This document shows, piece after piece, positions 25,581 through 34,934 of a stretch of 64,000 nucleotides of DNA (its first letter is position 1; each line of letters starts with the position of its first letter). The notes beneath the pieces are model-generated. The model was not told the DNA's origin and did no database searches. It saw only the letters and a list, made by a program, of their open reading frames with translations. The stretch comes from Bacteroidales bacterium (GTDB lineage Bacteria; Bacteroidota; Bacteroidia; Bacteroidales; Bacteroidaceae): contig SFKY01000003.1 of NCBI GenBank assembly GCA_004554665.1, positions 14,521 through 78,520 of the forward strand, written 5' to 3'. Position numbers and translations under genes: made by a program.

Positions 25581-27647
25581 TCAGTCGAAGATGATACTGA
25601 TGCCTTCTTCTTCACGTTTTTCTGCCTCAGGCTTCTTGACCTTAGGCTGTTTTTTCAGCTGTCCATTTTCGTCGAACATGCCGTAAGTGGTTCGCAATAC
25701 GACAAACTCTGTACGGCGGTTGAGTTGGTTGCAGATTTCTTGCTTGCCGGCATCCAACTGCTGGATATAATCGACCGTGAGCGTATCACCTTCCTTCAGC
25801 CAGTCATAACGTTCCGTCATTTTTTTACGCACCACCTTGGGGCGCTCCTTGCCATAACCCACAGGGGTGAGTCGGTCAGGCGCGATACCTTTGGCCACCA
25901 GATAGTCGACCACCGCCTCGGCACGACGTTGGGACAATCCCTTGTTATACTCAGCAGAACCTTTATAATCGCAATGGGCACTCAGTTCGATGGTGACATT
26001 GCCATTCTCATTGAGCAATGTCACCAACTCATCCAGTGCTGCCTCCGATTCGGGGCGCAACGTGGCCTTGTCGAAATCATAGAATATATTGTCTATCAGC
26101 ACGGGCGCAGTGATAGATGCCAAGGGGAACTGCAGCACCGTTTCGGCCGATTCTGGCGTCGCCAACACGGTCAACTCCTCCTTGTGGTTCAGGAATCCCT
26201 TGCACGTAGCCAAGAACACGTAACTGGTGCCCGGCCTTATCACCTGGGTAAACGACCCATCGCCCTTCACACCGAGCTTCAGGTTGGTGCCATCGTTACC
26301 GACCATGTAGACTTGGGCGGCGGGAAGCTCGTATCCGTCTCTTTCGTACACCCAGCCCTTCACCGTATTGATGATTTCGGGACATTCAAAGGCATAAATG
26401 TTGTCCCACCCTCGGCCGTCACCACGATTGGAGGCAAAAAATCCACGATTGTGCGGCCCTTCGAAAGTCATACCGAAGTCATCGCCACTGGAATTGAGCG
26501 GATAGCCGGGATGCTCCAGCTCGTACTGCCCCTTGGCATTGACCTTGGCAATGAATATGTCGAGGCCGCCCATGCCTGGATGGCCATTGGAGGCAAAGTA
26601 GAGGTCGCCGTTGGCTCTGAACGATGGGAACATCTCGTCACCGGCCGTATTGATAGGCTCGCCGAGATTCTCCACGCCTCCCAAGCCAGCCGGGGTGATG
26701 CGTACGCGCCACAGGTCAAGCCCTCCCTTGCCGCCGGGCATATCTGAGACAAAGTAGAGCCATGTACCGTCTGGCGATACAGCCGGATGGGCATAGCTCG
26801 ACAACGTGTCACGCGTTAGCTCCAGTTTGTTGGCCTTGCCCCAAGCGGCATCACTGCGCATGGAGGTCACAATCTGCGCATAGCGGGGAGCCGACGGATC
26901 CGTGGCACACTGCGTCAGGTACATTTCCCGGCCATCAGGCGACAGGCACGAAGCACCCTCGTCGTAAGCCGTATTCACGCCTCCCTCCACAGGTTGAGGC
27001 TTGGACCACTTGCCTTTATCATCTTTCACCGAGACAAAGATATCTCCGTTTTTGGCTCCGGTAATTCCACTCAGTTCATCGCCCTCTGCCTCGTTTCGGG
27101 TGGAGGTGAAATAGAGCCGATCGAACCCATCCCCTCCCAGCATCGGCGAATAATCGTCGCGTCGGGAGTTGAAGACATCCATCCGTCTCACCTTGTAGCG
27201 CGAACCCTGTTCCTTGATACGAGGGGCCGACAGGGCCGAGGCCAACCCACTCTTGGCCAACTCGTGGTCTGGCACCGAGTCGAGCACCGTCTGAAACTCG
27301 ACGGCCGCCTCTTTGTATGCCCCTGCCTTGAGCAGTTGCCGTCCCAAGTCCACCCTGTCTTCCATCCCTGCCTGCCCATAGCGCACAGCATTGCGATAGG
27401 CACCTATGGCACGCTGGTGCTGGTTGATTCGGGCATAACAACGGGCCATCTTCAGTGCCACCTTACCACGCTGCTGCTTATCCTTGGGCGAGGTTTTCTG
27501 ATAGGCTTGCCTGAATTGCTCGGCCGCATCATAATACTCACCGATGGCAAGATGCTTCTCACCATTCTTGATGTTTCTTTCCACGCCGCATCCCATATAC
27601 AATAAGGTGGAAAGAAGGACTATTGTGATATACAAACGGCTTTTCAT
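25581..27647 (-). CDS. PorE-like OmpA-family lipoprotein with TPR, PD40 propeller and CRD domains
   Basis: This 688-residue lipoprotein has Cys20 after YMG. Domain order: TPR helices (about 25-145), PD40/WD40-like propeller blades with SPDG repeats (about 165-420), a carboxypeptidase-regulatory-like domain (about 430-505), and an OmpA peptidoglycan-binding domain (about 530-650; FDKATLRPES, LSQRRAEAVVDYL). This is the architecture and length of PorE, the type IX secretion protein that anchors the machine to peptidoglycan. Similar proteins with other roles exist, so the name is an inference. It follows topB by 27 nt. Confidence 0.78.
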   Translation of the reverse strand: MKSRLYITIVLLSTLLYMGCGVERNIKNGEKHLAIGEYYDAAEQFRQAYQKTSPKDKQQRGKVALKMARCYARINQHQRAIGAYRNAVRYGQAGMEDRVDLGRQLLKAGAYKEAAVEFQTVLDSVPDHELAKSGLASALSAPRIKEQGSRYKVRRMDVFNSRRDDYSPMLGGDGFDRLYFTSTRNEAEGDELSGITGAKNGDIFVSVKDDKGKWSKPQPVEGGVNTAYDEGASCLSPDGREMYLTQCATDPSAPRYAQIVTSMRSDAAWGKANKLELTRDTLSSYAHPAVSPDGTWLYFVSDMPGGKGGLDLWRVRITPAGLGGVENLGEPINTAGDEMFPSFRANGDLYFASNGHPGMGGLDIFIAKVNAKGQYELEHPGYPLNSSGDDFGMTFEGPHNRGFFASNRGDGRGWDNIYAFECPEIINTVKGWVYERDGYELPAAQVYMVGNDGTNLKLGVKGDGSFTQVIRPGTSYVFLATCKGFLNHKEELTVLATPESAETVLQFPLASITAPVLIDNIFYDFDKATLRPESEAALDELVTLLNENGNVTIELSAHCDYKGSAEYNKGLSQRRAEAVVDYLVAKGIAPDRLTPVGYGKERPKVVRKKMTERYDWLKEGDTLTVDYIQQLDAGKQEICNQLNRRTEFVVLRTTYGMFDENGQLKKQPKVKKPEAEKREEEGISIIFD

Positions 27648-27674
27648 CCTTGTTGGTCGATATAGTTGTCTTTA

Positions 27675-29696
27675 TCAGAAGGTCTTTCTCCATCCGCAGC
27701 CCTCTTTCCAGCGGCTGCATCCGTAGGCTGTCTTGCCTTTGACCACCACGCCTTTGCCGCAGAGTGGACACGGCTGGCCCACCAGCGTATCAGTTGGTGG
27801 TTCCTGTGGCTGTGCATCGGCAGCCGACCCAGCCTTAGACTTGCGGGCTGCGGGTTTCTTGGCCGCCTTGCGGGGGGGCTTCTCCTTGGGTTCTTCGAGG
27901 GTTACGGCCACGCGACGGTTTGAATTGTCACGCAGCACATCGTTGACAATCTCTGCAATCTGCCCTTTCAGTTCCTCAATAAACTGGGCCGCATCATACT
28001 TGTGGTGCTCGATGTCTCTCAACTTCTTCTCCCAGATGCCCGTGAGCTCACAACTGGTAAGCAAACGCTCATGAATGGTGTCTATCAGTTGGATGCCCGT
28101 CGGGGTAGCTACCAGATTCTTGCGCTCCCTGCGTATATAGTGGCGCTTGAAGAGGGTCTCGATGATGCCAGCGCGCGATGAGGGCCGCCCGATGCCGTTT
28201 TCCTTGAGTGCGGCACGCAGTTCCTCATCCTCTACAAACTTGCCTGCCGTCTCCATCGCCCGCAGCAGCGTGGCCTCGGTATAGTACTTAGGCGGCGTGG
28301 TCCATTTCTCGGTGAGCGTAGGCGTATGTGGTCCCTGCTCTCCTTTCACAAAGGCCTGCAAGGTACGCTCTTCGTCGGCCTTGGCGCTGTCTTCCTCGTC
28401 GCGTACAGTGTCTTTGGCGTAGACGGCGCGCCATCCGGGATCGAGAATCTCCTTGCCCGTGGCCTTGAAGTCCACCTTGTCCACCTTGCCGGTAACGGTG
28501 GTGGTGGCAAACTTGCAGTCAGGATAAAAGGCGGCGATAAACCGGCGCGCCACCAGATCGTACACCTTGTTCTCCATGTCACTCAGTCCCTTGGCAGGCA
28601 CCCCCGTAGGGATGATGGCATGGTGATCTGTCACCTTGGACGAGTCGAAGATGCGCGACGGTTTGGGCAACGCTTTCCCTCCGATAGGCCGGATGATGGA
28701 ATGATAGTCGCGCAGCCCATTCATAATGGCCGGGCACTTGGCGTAGATGTCGTCAGACAGATACTGGGTATCCACACGCGGATAGGTGGTGAGTTTCTTC
28801 TCATAGAGGCTCTGTATCAGATTGAGCGTCATTTCGGCCGAGAAGCCGAACTTCTTGTTGCAATCCACCTGCAGGGATGTCAAATCATAGAGATGGGGCG
28901 GTGCCTCAGTGCCTTTCTTCTTTTGCACACCGGTCACCTCAAACGGTTTTCCAGCGATGGTGGAGAATGCCTGCTCGCCCTCTTCCTTGCTCATAAACTT
29001 GCCCTGGGTGGCCGTAAACTGGGTATCACGGTAGATGGTGGCCAAAACCCAGTAGGGCTCGGGCACAAAACCGTCTATCTCTTTCTGCCGGGCCACGATG
29101 AGGGCCAGCGTGGGAGTCTGCACACGTCCGATACTGAGCACCTGCCGGTTTTGTCCATACTTGAGGGTGTAGAGACGGGTGGCATTCATGCCCAGCAGCC
29201 AGTCGCCGATGGCGCGCGACAAGCCTGCCAGATAGAGCGAATCGTACTGCTGCTGGTCACGGAGCGTGGCAAATCCCTCGCGGATGGCCTCGTCGGTCAT
29301 CGAAGAGATCCACAGCCGCTGCACAGGACAGCGGGCACCGGCCTTCTGCATCACCCAGCGCTGGATCAACTCACCCTCCTGCCCGGCATCTCCACAGTTG
29401 ACGATGCCGTCGGCTGCCGCCATGAGCTGCTGGATGACCCCAAACTGCTTCTTGATACCGCCATCGTCGATGAGCTTGATGCCGAAACGCGGCGGTATCA
29501 TCGGCAGTGCGGCCAGGCTCCAGTGCTTCCAGTTCTCGGTGTAATCGTCGGGCTCTTTCAGGCAGCACAAGTGGCCAAACGTCCAAGTCACTTGGTAGCC
29601 GTTGCCCTCCATATAACCGTCGCGGGACGATGTCGCCCCGATGATTCTGGCGATGTCTTTCGCCACACTTGGTTTCTCTGCTATACAGACTATCAT
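27675..29696 (-). CDS. topB: DNA topoisomerase III (type IA)
   Basis: This 673-residue enzyme relaxes and decatenates DNA in the cytoplasm. The N-terminal Toprim domain begins MIVCIAEKPSVAKDIA; acidic metal residues follow in NCGDAGQEGELI. The active-site Tyr is in LTTYPRVDTQYL. A lysine-rich linker leads to a C-terminal zinc ribbon (CPLCGKG...CSRWKEGCGW). The start at 29696 is used because the minus-strand promoter TAACTTTG (29724-29731) overlaps the longer in-frame start at 29726. Confidence 0.93.
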   Translation of the reverse strand: MIVCIAEKPSVAKDIARIIGATSSRDGYMEGNGYQVTWTFGHLCCLKEPDDYTENWKHWSLAALPMIPPRFGIKLIDDGGIKKQFGVIQQLMAAADGIVNCGDAGQEGELIQRWVMQKAGARCPVQRLWISSMTDEAIREGFATLRDQQQYDSLYLAGLSRAIGDWLLGMNATRLYTLKYGQNRQVLSIGRVQTPTLALIVARQKEIDGFVPEPYWVLATIYRDTQFTATQGKFMSKEEGEQAFSTIAGKPFEVTGVQKKKGTEAPPHLYDLTSLQVDCNKKFGFSAEMTLNLIQSLYEKKLTTYPRVDTQYLSDDIYAKCPAIMNGLRDYHSIIRPIGGKALPKPSRIFDSSKVTDHHAIIPTGVPAKGLSDMENKVYDLVARRFIAAFYPDCKFATTTVTGKVDKVDFKATGKEILDPGWRAVYAKDTVRDEEDSAKADEERTLQAFVKGEQGPHTPTLTEKWTTPPKYYTEATLLRAMETAGKFVEDEELRAALKENGIGRPSSRAGIIETLFKRHYIRRERKNLVATPTGIQLIDTIHERLLTSCELTGIWEKKLRDIEHHKYDAAQFIEELKGQIAEIVNDVLRDNSNRRVAVTLEEPKEKPPRKAAKKPAARKSKAGSAADAQPQEPPTDTLVGQPCPLCGKGVVVKGKTAYGCSRWKEGCGWRKTF

Positions 29697-29723
29697 TCCT
29701 ACGATTCGTATCTTTTGCGCGGA

Positions 29724-29731
29724 CAAAGTTA
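29724..29731 (-). promoter_or_regulatory. Promoter -7 element for topB
   Basis: The minus strand reads TAACTTTG, an exact TAnnTTTG match, 28 nt upstream of the topB start. Confidence 0.68.
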
Positions 29732-29855
29732 CGAAGAATTATTCAGAATCCATTATCGGCTTAGCTTAACTTTTGTTGCATCCGTCACGATTCGCATCGG
29801 TGCCCCGGGCAGAAGCATGCACCGCACCAGAAAGGCCCGACATGTCATATCTCAG

Positions 29856-29918
29856 ACCTAAATGCCATGATTAGCCTCGTAAAGGTGGCGTTTAGACCTC
29901 GTAAACGTGGCCTTTAGC
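29856..29918. repeat. 22-nt-period array (TAAA-N7-TTTA family) bordering a broken gene
   Basis: Two direct 22-nt units (29875-29896 and 29897-29918), each CCTCGTAAA...TTTAG-type with three differences, follow a partial unit CCTAAATGCCATGATTAG (29857-29874). CTAAATGCCA at 29858-29867 pairs with TGGCGTTTAG at 29886-29895 with one wobble. The truncated KilA-N frame ends inside the last unit. Confidence 0.78.
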
Positions 29919-30303
29919 TTTCGGATAGGCTAAACTCTACCGAAATCCAACTTGCGAACTTGAAAGCAATATCCTTGTGAGCGTATGTGCCTCCATAACG
30001 ACCAGATTTTGCAACGATTCCTATTGCCCCTGTTGCTTCAATCCATTTCTTCGGAGAAAGGGTGAACGCATTGAGACCGGCTTGCATTCTAAACCCCTCG
30101 AATTCGGTGGGTTTAAAATCCGGATTATATTATTGTTCCCAAATGCCGAGATATTCAATTGTATTACGATTGCGCATCCAATTAGCAATCACGGCATTAG
30201 GCTCGTCGCTTTTATAGCGAGCCAGATCTGTCAATGAGATATAGTCATCTCCATTAACTGATATAATTGTAATATTAGTATTTTGGTCGAATATTTTTGC
30301 CAT
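29914..30303 (-). pseudogene. KilA-N domain gene, broken by a nonsense codon and 3' truncation
   Basis: The minus strand from ATG 30303 encodes a typical phage-type KilA-N domain: ISLTDLARYKSDEPNAVIAN and NTIEYLGIWEQ up to residue 57. A TAA (30130-30132) interrupts it, and the same frame then continues YNPDFKPTEFEGFR, LSPKKWIEATGAIGIVAKSG, GRYGGTYAHKDIAFKFASWI. Family members read WExLYNPxF here, so a single TTA-to-TAA change explains the stop. The frame ends at 29914 after VEFSLSES, well before the usual C-terminal domain, at the edge of the repeat array. KilA-N proteins are DNA-binding and often lie in prophage or accessory islands. Two lesions indicate a dead gene. Confidence 0.85.
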
Positions 30304-30629
30304 TAAATTTGAAGCGTTTGATTTTCAACTGTAAAGTTACAGAATATCTGCGAGATTATCAATTTTTATGACATGTTTCTTATCCCGAACTCACGTACTG
30401 TTCTTCAGAATGCTTGAAAGATGCCGTTTTGGTATGCGCACGATATCACTCGCAGAAGTGTTACTTTTCGCACACTCTATCCTTAACAAATGCTAAATTA
30501 AGTCTTGTCCACTACCCCAAAAAGGGGGACATGTTGTCTTATATACGTAACGACAAGAAAGAGATAGGTGGCAACACCCTTTCCCGCCCTTTACAATTAA
30601 AACCTAAAACAAAAGCATAAACCGAAAGA
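30304..30629 (+). other. 326-nt AT-rich intergenic region and leader of the second enzyme block
   Basis: No convincing gene is visible. A near-consensus promoter TACTTTTC (30472-30479, one mismatch to TAnnTTTG) would give a leader of about 145 nt for the gene at 30630. Within that leader, TGTCC and CCCC-AAAAA-GGGG form a hairpin near 30508-30530. A 68-codon plus-strand frame at 30414-30620 shows no recognisable protein features. Confidence 0.45.
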
Positions 30630-32882
30630 ATGACTATGATGACATCATCAGCATTGTTCGCGCGCAGTCTGCGACGCACATGTTTGGCCATAGCCTGCGC
30701 TGCCGGCACCTCGCTGGCAGCACAGACTGTGTTGCCGGCATACCCCACCAACCAAGTGGAGCGAAAAGACTGGTTAGTAGACAAGATTGAGACCAAGACT
30801 GGGGTTTACCAGACCGTCGAGGGACATATCGTGCTGAGCAACGGACTCACCCGACGGGTGTTTACCCAGTCTCCCAACGTGGCCACCATCTCATTGGACG
30901 AACTGACCACCAACACCTCGCTGCTCCGTTCGATACGCCCGGAGGCCACTATCGACATAGACGGACACCATATAGAGGTGGGCGGTCTCACCGGACAACC
31001 CGTACACAACTATCTGCTGAAGCAATGGCTACCCACGCTCAAGGCCGACCCCAAGGCCATGAAGATGAAGCGCTTCCGTGTGGAGAACACCAAGGAGCGT
31101 TTCGGATGGATGAAGCGCCGCCAGTGGATGCCCAAAGACATGCCGTGGCCGGCACCGGGCAAGGAACTAATTTTCAGCTACGGATTGGACGACGAGGCCA
31201 TCACCGCACTCACCAGCAAGGGCGGCGTGCGCCCCGACTATCTGAAGGATATCGAGGTGGAAGTGCACTACGAACTGTACGACGGCATGCCGGTGTACTG
31301 CAAGTGGATGACCATGACCAACCACTCGCAGCGCACAGTGACCGTCAACCGTTTCGTCAGCGAAATCATCGCTGCCGTGGAACCGGAGAGTTCGGTAGAC
31401 GAACGTCACCGCTGGATGTATCCCAACATCACGGTAGACACCGACTACAACTTCGGCGGCATGAGCGAGGAGTACATCTATGCGTCAAGCGTGGCCTGGA
31501 AACAGGATCCGCTGTACAAGACACAGGTAAACGTGGAGCGCACCACGCCCTGTCTGCTCGAGGTGGCACCCAAATTGGGGCCTGAACAGCAGATAGCACC
31601 GGGCAAGACATTCAGCAGTTTCCGCGCATGGGAGCTGATCAACGACAGCGAGGAGCGTGAGCGCAAATCGCTGGGCTACCGCCGCATGATGCGCGCGATG
31701 GCACCGTGGGTAACTGAGAACCCGATACTGATGCACGTACGCACAGCCGACAGCACCGCCGTGAAGCACGCCATAGACCAGTGTGCGGAGGTAGGTTTCG
31801 AGATGGTCATCATGACCTTCTGGAGCGGATTCGATGCCGAAGACGAATCGGCCAAGAACCTTGGCTACCTGAAACGTCTCGCCGACTACGCCCATGAGCA
31901 CAATATCGCCCTGGGTGGCTACTCGCTGCTGGCCAGCCGCAGCATCGACCGCGAAAACGATGTGCTCCTGCCCGAGGGGCAGCAAGCCCGGTTCCTCAAC
32001 TCGCCCTGTATAGAGAGCCGATGGGGACAAGACTACATGCGCAAGCTGTACCAGCTCTACACTGTCACGGGACTTGACGTGCTCGAGCACGACGGTTCTT
32101 ATCCCGGCGACGTCTGCCACGCCACCTATCATCCCGGCCACCGTGGCATCGGCGACTCACAGTGGAACCAGATGCGCACCATTACCGACTATTACAAGTG
32201 GTGCCGCAGCAAAGGTATCTATCTCAACATTCCCGACCTCTACTTCCTCAACGGAGGCAACAAGACGGGCATGGGCTACCGCGAGGCCAACTGGTCTCTG
32301 CCGCGTGCCCAGCAGGAAATTGTGGAGCGTCAAAACATCTTTGACGGCACTTGGCTCAAGGCTCCGCCAATGGGATGGATGTTTGTGCCGCTGGTAGAAT
32401 ACCAAGGCGGCGGCGAGGCTGCCACCATCGAACCGCTCAAGGACCATCTGCCCCACTACGGGCAGCGTCTGGCCAACCTTTTCGGTGCCGGCGTACAAGC
32501 CTGCTACCGCGGACCGCAGTTGTACGACACCCCGGAGACCAAGCAACTGGTGAAGACCTGGGTGGACTTCTATAAGAAGCACCGCGAAGTGCTCGATGGC
32601 GATATCATCCATGTACGCCGTCCCGACGGACGTGACTACGACGCCATCCTGCACGTCAATCCGCATGGCAAGGAGCGGGGTCTGCTGATGGTGTACAATC
32701 CGCTGGAGGAGCCTATCCGCAAGCAGATCAGCGTAGACCTCTACTATACCGGCCTCACCCAGACGGCCACGCTCTGCGAGCAAGACGGCAAGGCCCGCAA
32801 GGTGCGCATCGACGACCGCCACAAGGCGCTGATAGACATCGAAGTGCCGGCCAAGAGCCAGACCTGGTTTGTCATCAGATAA
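30630..32882 (+). CDS. Secreted melibiase-like putative glycoside hydrolase, family not assigned
   Basis: This 750-residue protein has a signal peptide ending near SLAAQ. An N-terminal beta-sandwich (about 50-370; LSNGLTRRVF, RPEATIDIDG) precedes a TIM barrel (about 370-650) and a C-terminal beta domain (LLMVYNPLEEP). This is the layout of clan GH-D (alpha-galactosidase) enzymes. A candidate catalytic Asp is Asp488 in LEHDGSYPGDVC, which aligns with Asp723 in the paralogue at 41336. Other shared blocks are GMGYREANWSL and DTPETKQLV. I cannot assign a CAZy family or sugar. First gene of the second enzyme block. Confidence 0.65.
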   Translation: MTMMTSSALFARSLRRTCLAIACAAGTSLAAQTVLPAYPTNQVERKDWLVDKIETKTGVYQTVEGHIVLSNGLTRRVFTQSPNVATISLDELTTNTSLLRSIRPEATIDIDGHHIEVGGLTGQPVHNYLLKQWLPTLKADPKAMKMKRFRVENTKERFGWMKRRQWMPKDMPWPAPGKELIFSYGLDDEAITALTSKGGVRPDYLKDIEVEVHYELYDGMPVYCKWMTMTNHSQRTVTVNRFVSEIIAAVEPESSVDERHRWMYPNITVDTDYNFGGMSEEYIYASSVAWKQDPLYKTQVNVERTTPCLLEVAPKLGPEQQIAPGKTFSSFRAWELINDSEERERKSLGYRRMMRAMAPWVTENPILMHVRTADSTAVKHAIDQCAEVGFEMVIMTFWSGFDAEDESAKNLGYLKRLADYAHEHNIALGGYSLLASRSIDRENDVLLPEGQQARFLNSPCIESRWGQDYMRKLYQLYTVTGLDVLEHDGSYPGDVCHATYHPGHRGIGDSQWNQMRTITDYYKWCRSKGIYLNIPDLYFLNGGNKTGMGYREANWSLPRAQQEIVERQNIFDGTWLKAPPMGWMFVPLVEYQGGGEAATIEPLKDHLPHYGQRLANLFGAGVQACYRGPQLYDTPETKQLVKTWVDFYKKHREVLDGDIIHVRRPDGRDYDAILHVNPHGKERGLLMVYNPLEEPIRKQISVDLYYTGLTQTATLCEQDGKARKVRIDDRHKALIDIEVPAKSQTWFVIR

Positions 32883-32919
32883 TCCTACGACATCGTTTGA
32901 CCCTATTTATAGATAGATA

Positions 32920-34929
32920 ATGTATATGAAATCTGTTGTGGCAAAAGCCCATCTATCCCCTTGCAAGCATGCGCTACTATTGGCAGTAGCCATGCTCCTG
33001 CTGTGCAACGTCACACTCTCGGCTGCCAACGAGCAGGTATCTCATGTATATGTAGTGTTCAAGACCCATCTCGACGTGGGTTTCACCGACCTGAGTTCGG
33101 TGGTGACACGCCGATACATGGAAGAGTTTATCCCCAAAGCTGTCAAGGTATCTGAAGAATTGGCTGCCGACGGCTCCGGAGACCGCTATGTGTGGACCAC
33201 AGGGTCATGGCTGATATGGAAATACCTACAGACCGAGAGCCCGGAGAATGTGGCCAGACTGGAGAAGGTGCTCCGAAGGGGCGATATTGTGTGGAACGGC
33301 GTACCCTATACGGTAGAATCGGAGTCGATGAACAAGCCGCTTTTCGAGACCATGCTGCAGATTTCGCACCGCCTGGACCAGCGTTTTGGCCGCAAGACCA
33401 TCGCCGCCAAGATGACCGATGTGCCGGGCCACACGCGCAGCATCATCACCCCCATGTACGATGCCGGAATCCGCATGCTGCATATAGGTGTCAATCCGGC
33501 ATCGCCCATCCCCAATGTACCTGAATTCTGCCGCTGGCGCGACACCAATGGCAAGGAACTGATTCTGGTGTACCAGCAAGACTACGGCACGGAGAGCATC
33601 TTGCCCGACGGCAAGACGGCCATCTCCATCAATTTCACCGGAGACAACCACGGCCCGCACTCGTACAAGCAGGTAAAGGAAATCTACGCCAATCTGCGCA
33701 AGCGCTATCCCAATGCCAAAATAGAGGGGGTATCGTTCAACGAGGTGGCACAGGTGCTACTTGCCATGCGCGACCAGTTGCCCGTCGTGACCTCAGAGAT
33801 AGGCGACACGTGGATTTACGGTTACGGCAGTGCCCCCATCCGCATGGCCAAGTTTCGCAAACTCATCGCTCTCTATGCCGAATGGGTAAAAGAAGGGAAA
33901 ATCAGCCCACAGAGCGACGAGGCCATCAACTTCGCCGTCGAACTCGGATTGATAGCAGAGCACACCCAGGGTATGGACATCAAGACCCACCTGCAGAATT
34001 GGGACAAGTATGATATGACCGATTTTATCGCCGCCCGCTCGTCTGCGCCGTTCCGCAAAGTGGAACAGTCGTGGAGAGAGATCGACGATTACCTCTATAC
34101 CGCCATTGCCAGCCTGCCAACATCGCTGAGACAGCAGGCAGAGAAGACACTGGCTGCCGTAGACACACCCGACCTGCAGCCCACAGGCAAGAAGAAAGCC
34201 ACACAGGCCACCATGCAGATAGGCGGTCTGCGAATCAGCGGCCTCATCTACCAGCAGTTCGATGGCAACGACTTTGCCGATTACCTCGACCGCTACCTCC
34301 GGGCACGCTATGGCTGGGCACTCGACGACATCGGTAAGACCGGTCTGGACCAATCGCACGCCGTAAGCGTATCGCTGCATGCACAGCCCACGACACAGAC
34401 CGCCAAGCGGAGCGGCAAGGGCATACGTACCATCACCGACTGGGCGCTTTCCGAACAGGGTGGTGTGGACAACCGCACCTTCCCCGGGCAGATACAGACA
34501 GACTGGTGGGTAGCCAAAGACGGCAACTGCGCCACACTGGCCCTTACCCTCATCGACAAGCCGGCCGTGAGACTGCCCGAAGCCTACTGGGTCTCCTTCA
34601 CCGCCGACCAGATCCTGTCGACAGTGGCAGAGAAGGTGGGTGAGCGTGTGGACCTGATGGATGTCGTGGAGCGCGGCAACCGCCAGATGCATGGTATAGA
34701 CCGCTATGTCGACCTCAAGACCACAGCAGGCACCTACCGCATCTGGAGCGAAGAGGCTCTGCTGGTCAATGTAGGCGAGGCCCGCGGATTGGCTTACAGC
34801 ACCCAGTATCCCAATCTGCAGGGAGGCATCCACTTCTGCCTCAGCAATAATCTCTGGGGCACCAACTTCACCATGTGGAACGAGGGGTCGCTCACCTATC
34901 ATTTCCGAATTGAGAAGATAAAAGAATAA
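32920..34929 (+). CDS. DUF5054 protein with a GH38-like N-terminal domain
   Basis: This 669-residue secreted protein has a signal peptide ending near LSAAN. The start of the mature part, VVFKTHLDVGFTD, carries the HxD pair (His50, Asp52) that binds zinc in GH38 alpha-mannosidases. MTDVPGHTR (about 165) sits where GH38 enzymes have their nucleophile motif. The rest fits the DUF5054 family, whose activity I do not know. A retaining alpha-glycosidase is a reasonable guess. The GH30 gene follows after 5 nt. Confidence 0.72.
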   Translation: MYMKSVVAKAHLSPCKHALLLAVAMLLLCNVTLSAANEQVSHVYVVFKTHLDVGFTDLSSVVTRRYMEEFIPKAVKVSEELAADGSGDRYVWTTGSWLIWKYLQTESPENVARLEKVLRRGDIVWNGVPYTVESESMNKPLFETMLQISHRLDQRFGRKTIAAKMTDVPGHTRSIITPMYDAGIRMLHIGVNPASPIPNVPEFCRWRDTNGKELILVYQQDYGTESILPDGKTAISINFTGDNHGPHSYKQVKEIYANLRKRYPNAKIEGVSFNEVAQVLLAMRDQLPVVTSEIGDTWIYGYGSAPIRMAKFRKLIALYAEWVKEGKISPQSDEAINFAVELGLIAEHTQGMDIKTHLQNWDKYDMTDFIAARSSAPFRKVEQSWREIDDYLYTAIASLPTSLRQQAEKTLAAVDTPDLQPTGKKKATQATMQIGGLRISGLIYQQFDGNDFADYLDRYLRARYGWALDDIGKTGLDQSHAVSVSLHAQPTTQTAKRSGKGIRTITDWALSEQGGVDNRTFPGQIQTDWWVAKDGNCATLALTLIDKPAVRLPEAYWVSFTADQILSTVAEKVGERVDLMDVVERGNRQMHGIDRYVDLKTTAGTYRIWSEEALLVNVGEARGLAYSTQYPNLQGGIHFCLSNNLWGTNFTMWNEGSLTYHFRIEKIKE

Positions 34930-34934
34930 GAAAG

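Noticed and set aside
30414..30620. 68-residue plus-strand open frame before the second block
   Set aside because: No family resemblance, no clear translation signal, and it lies across a probable promoter and leader.
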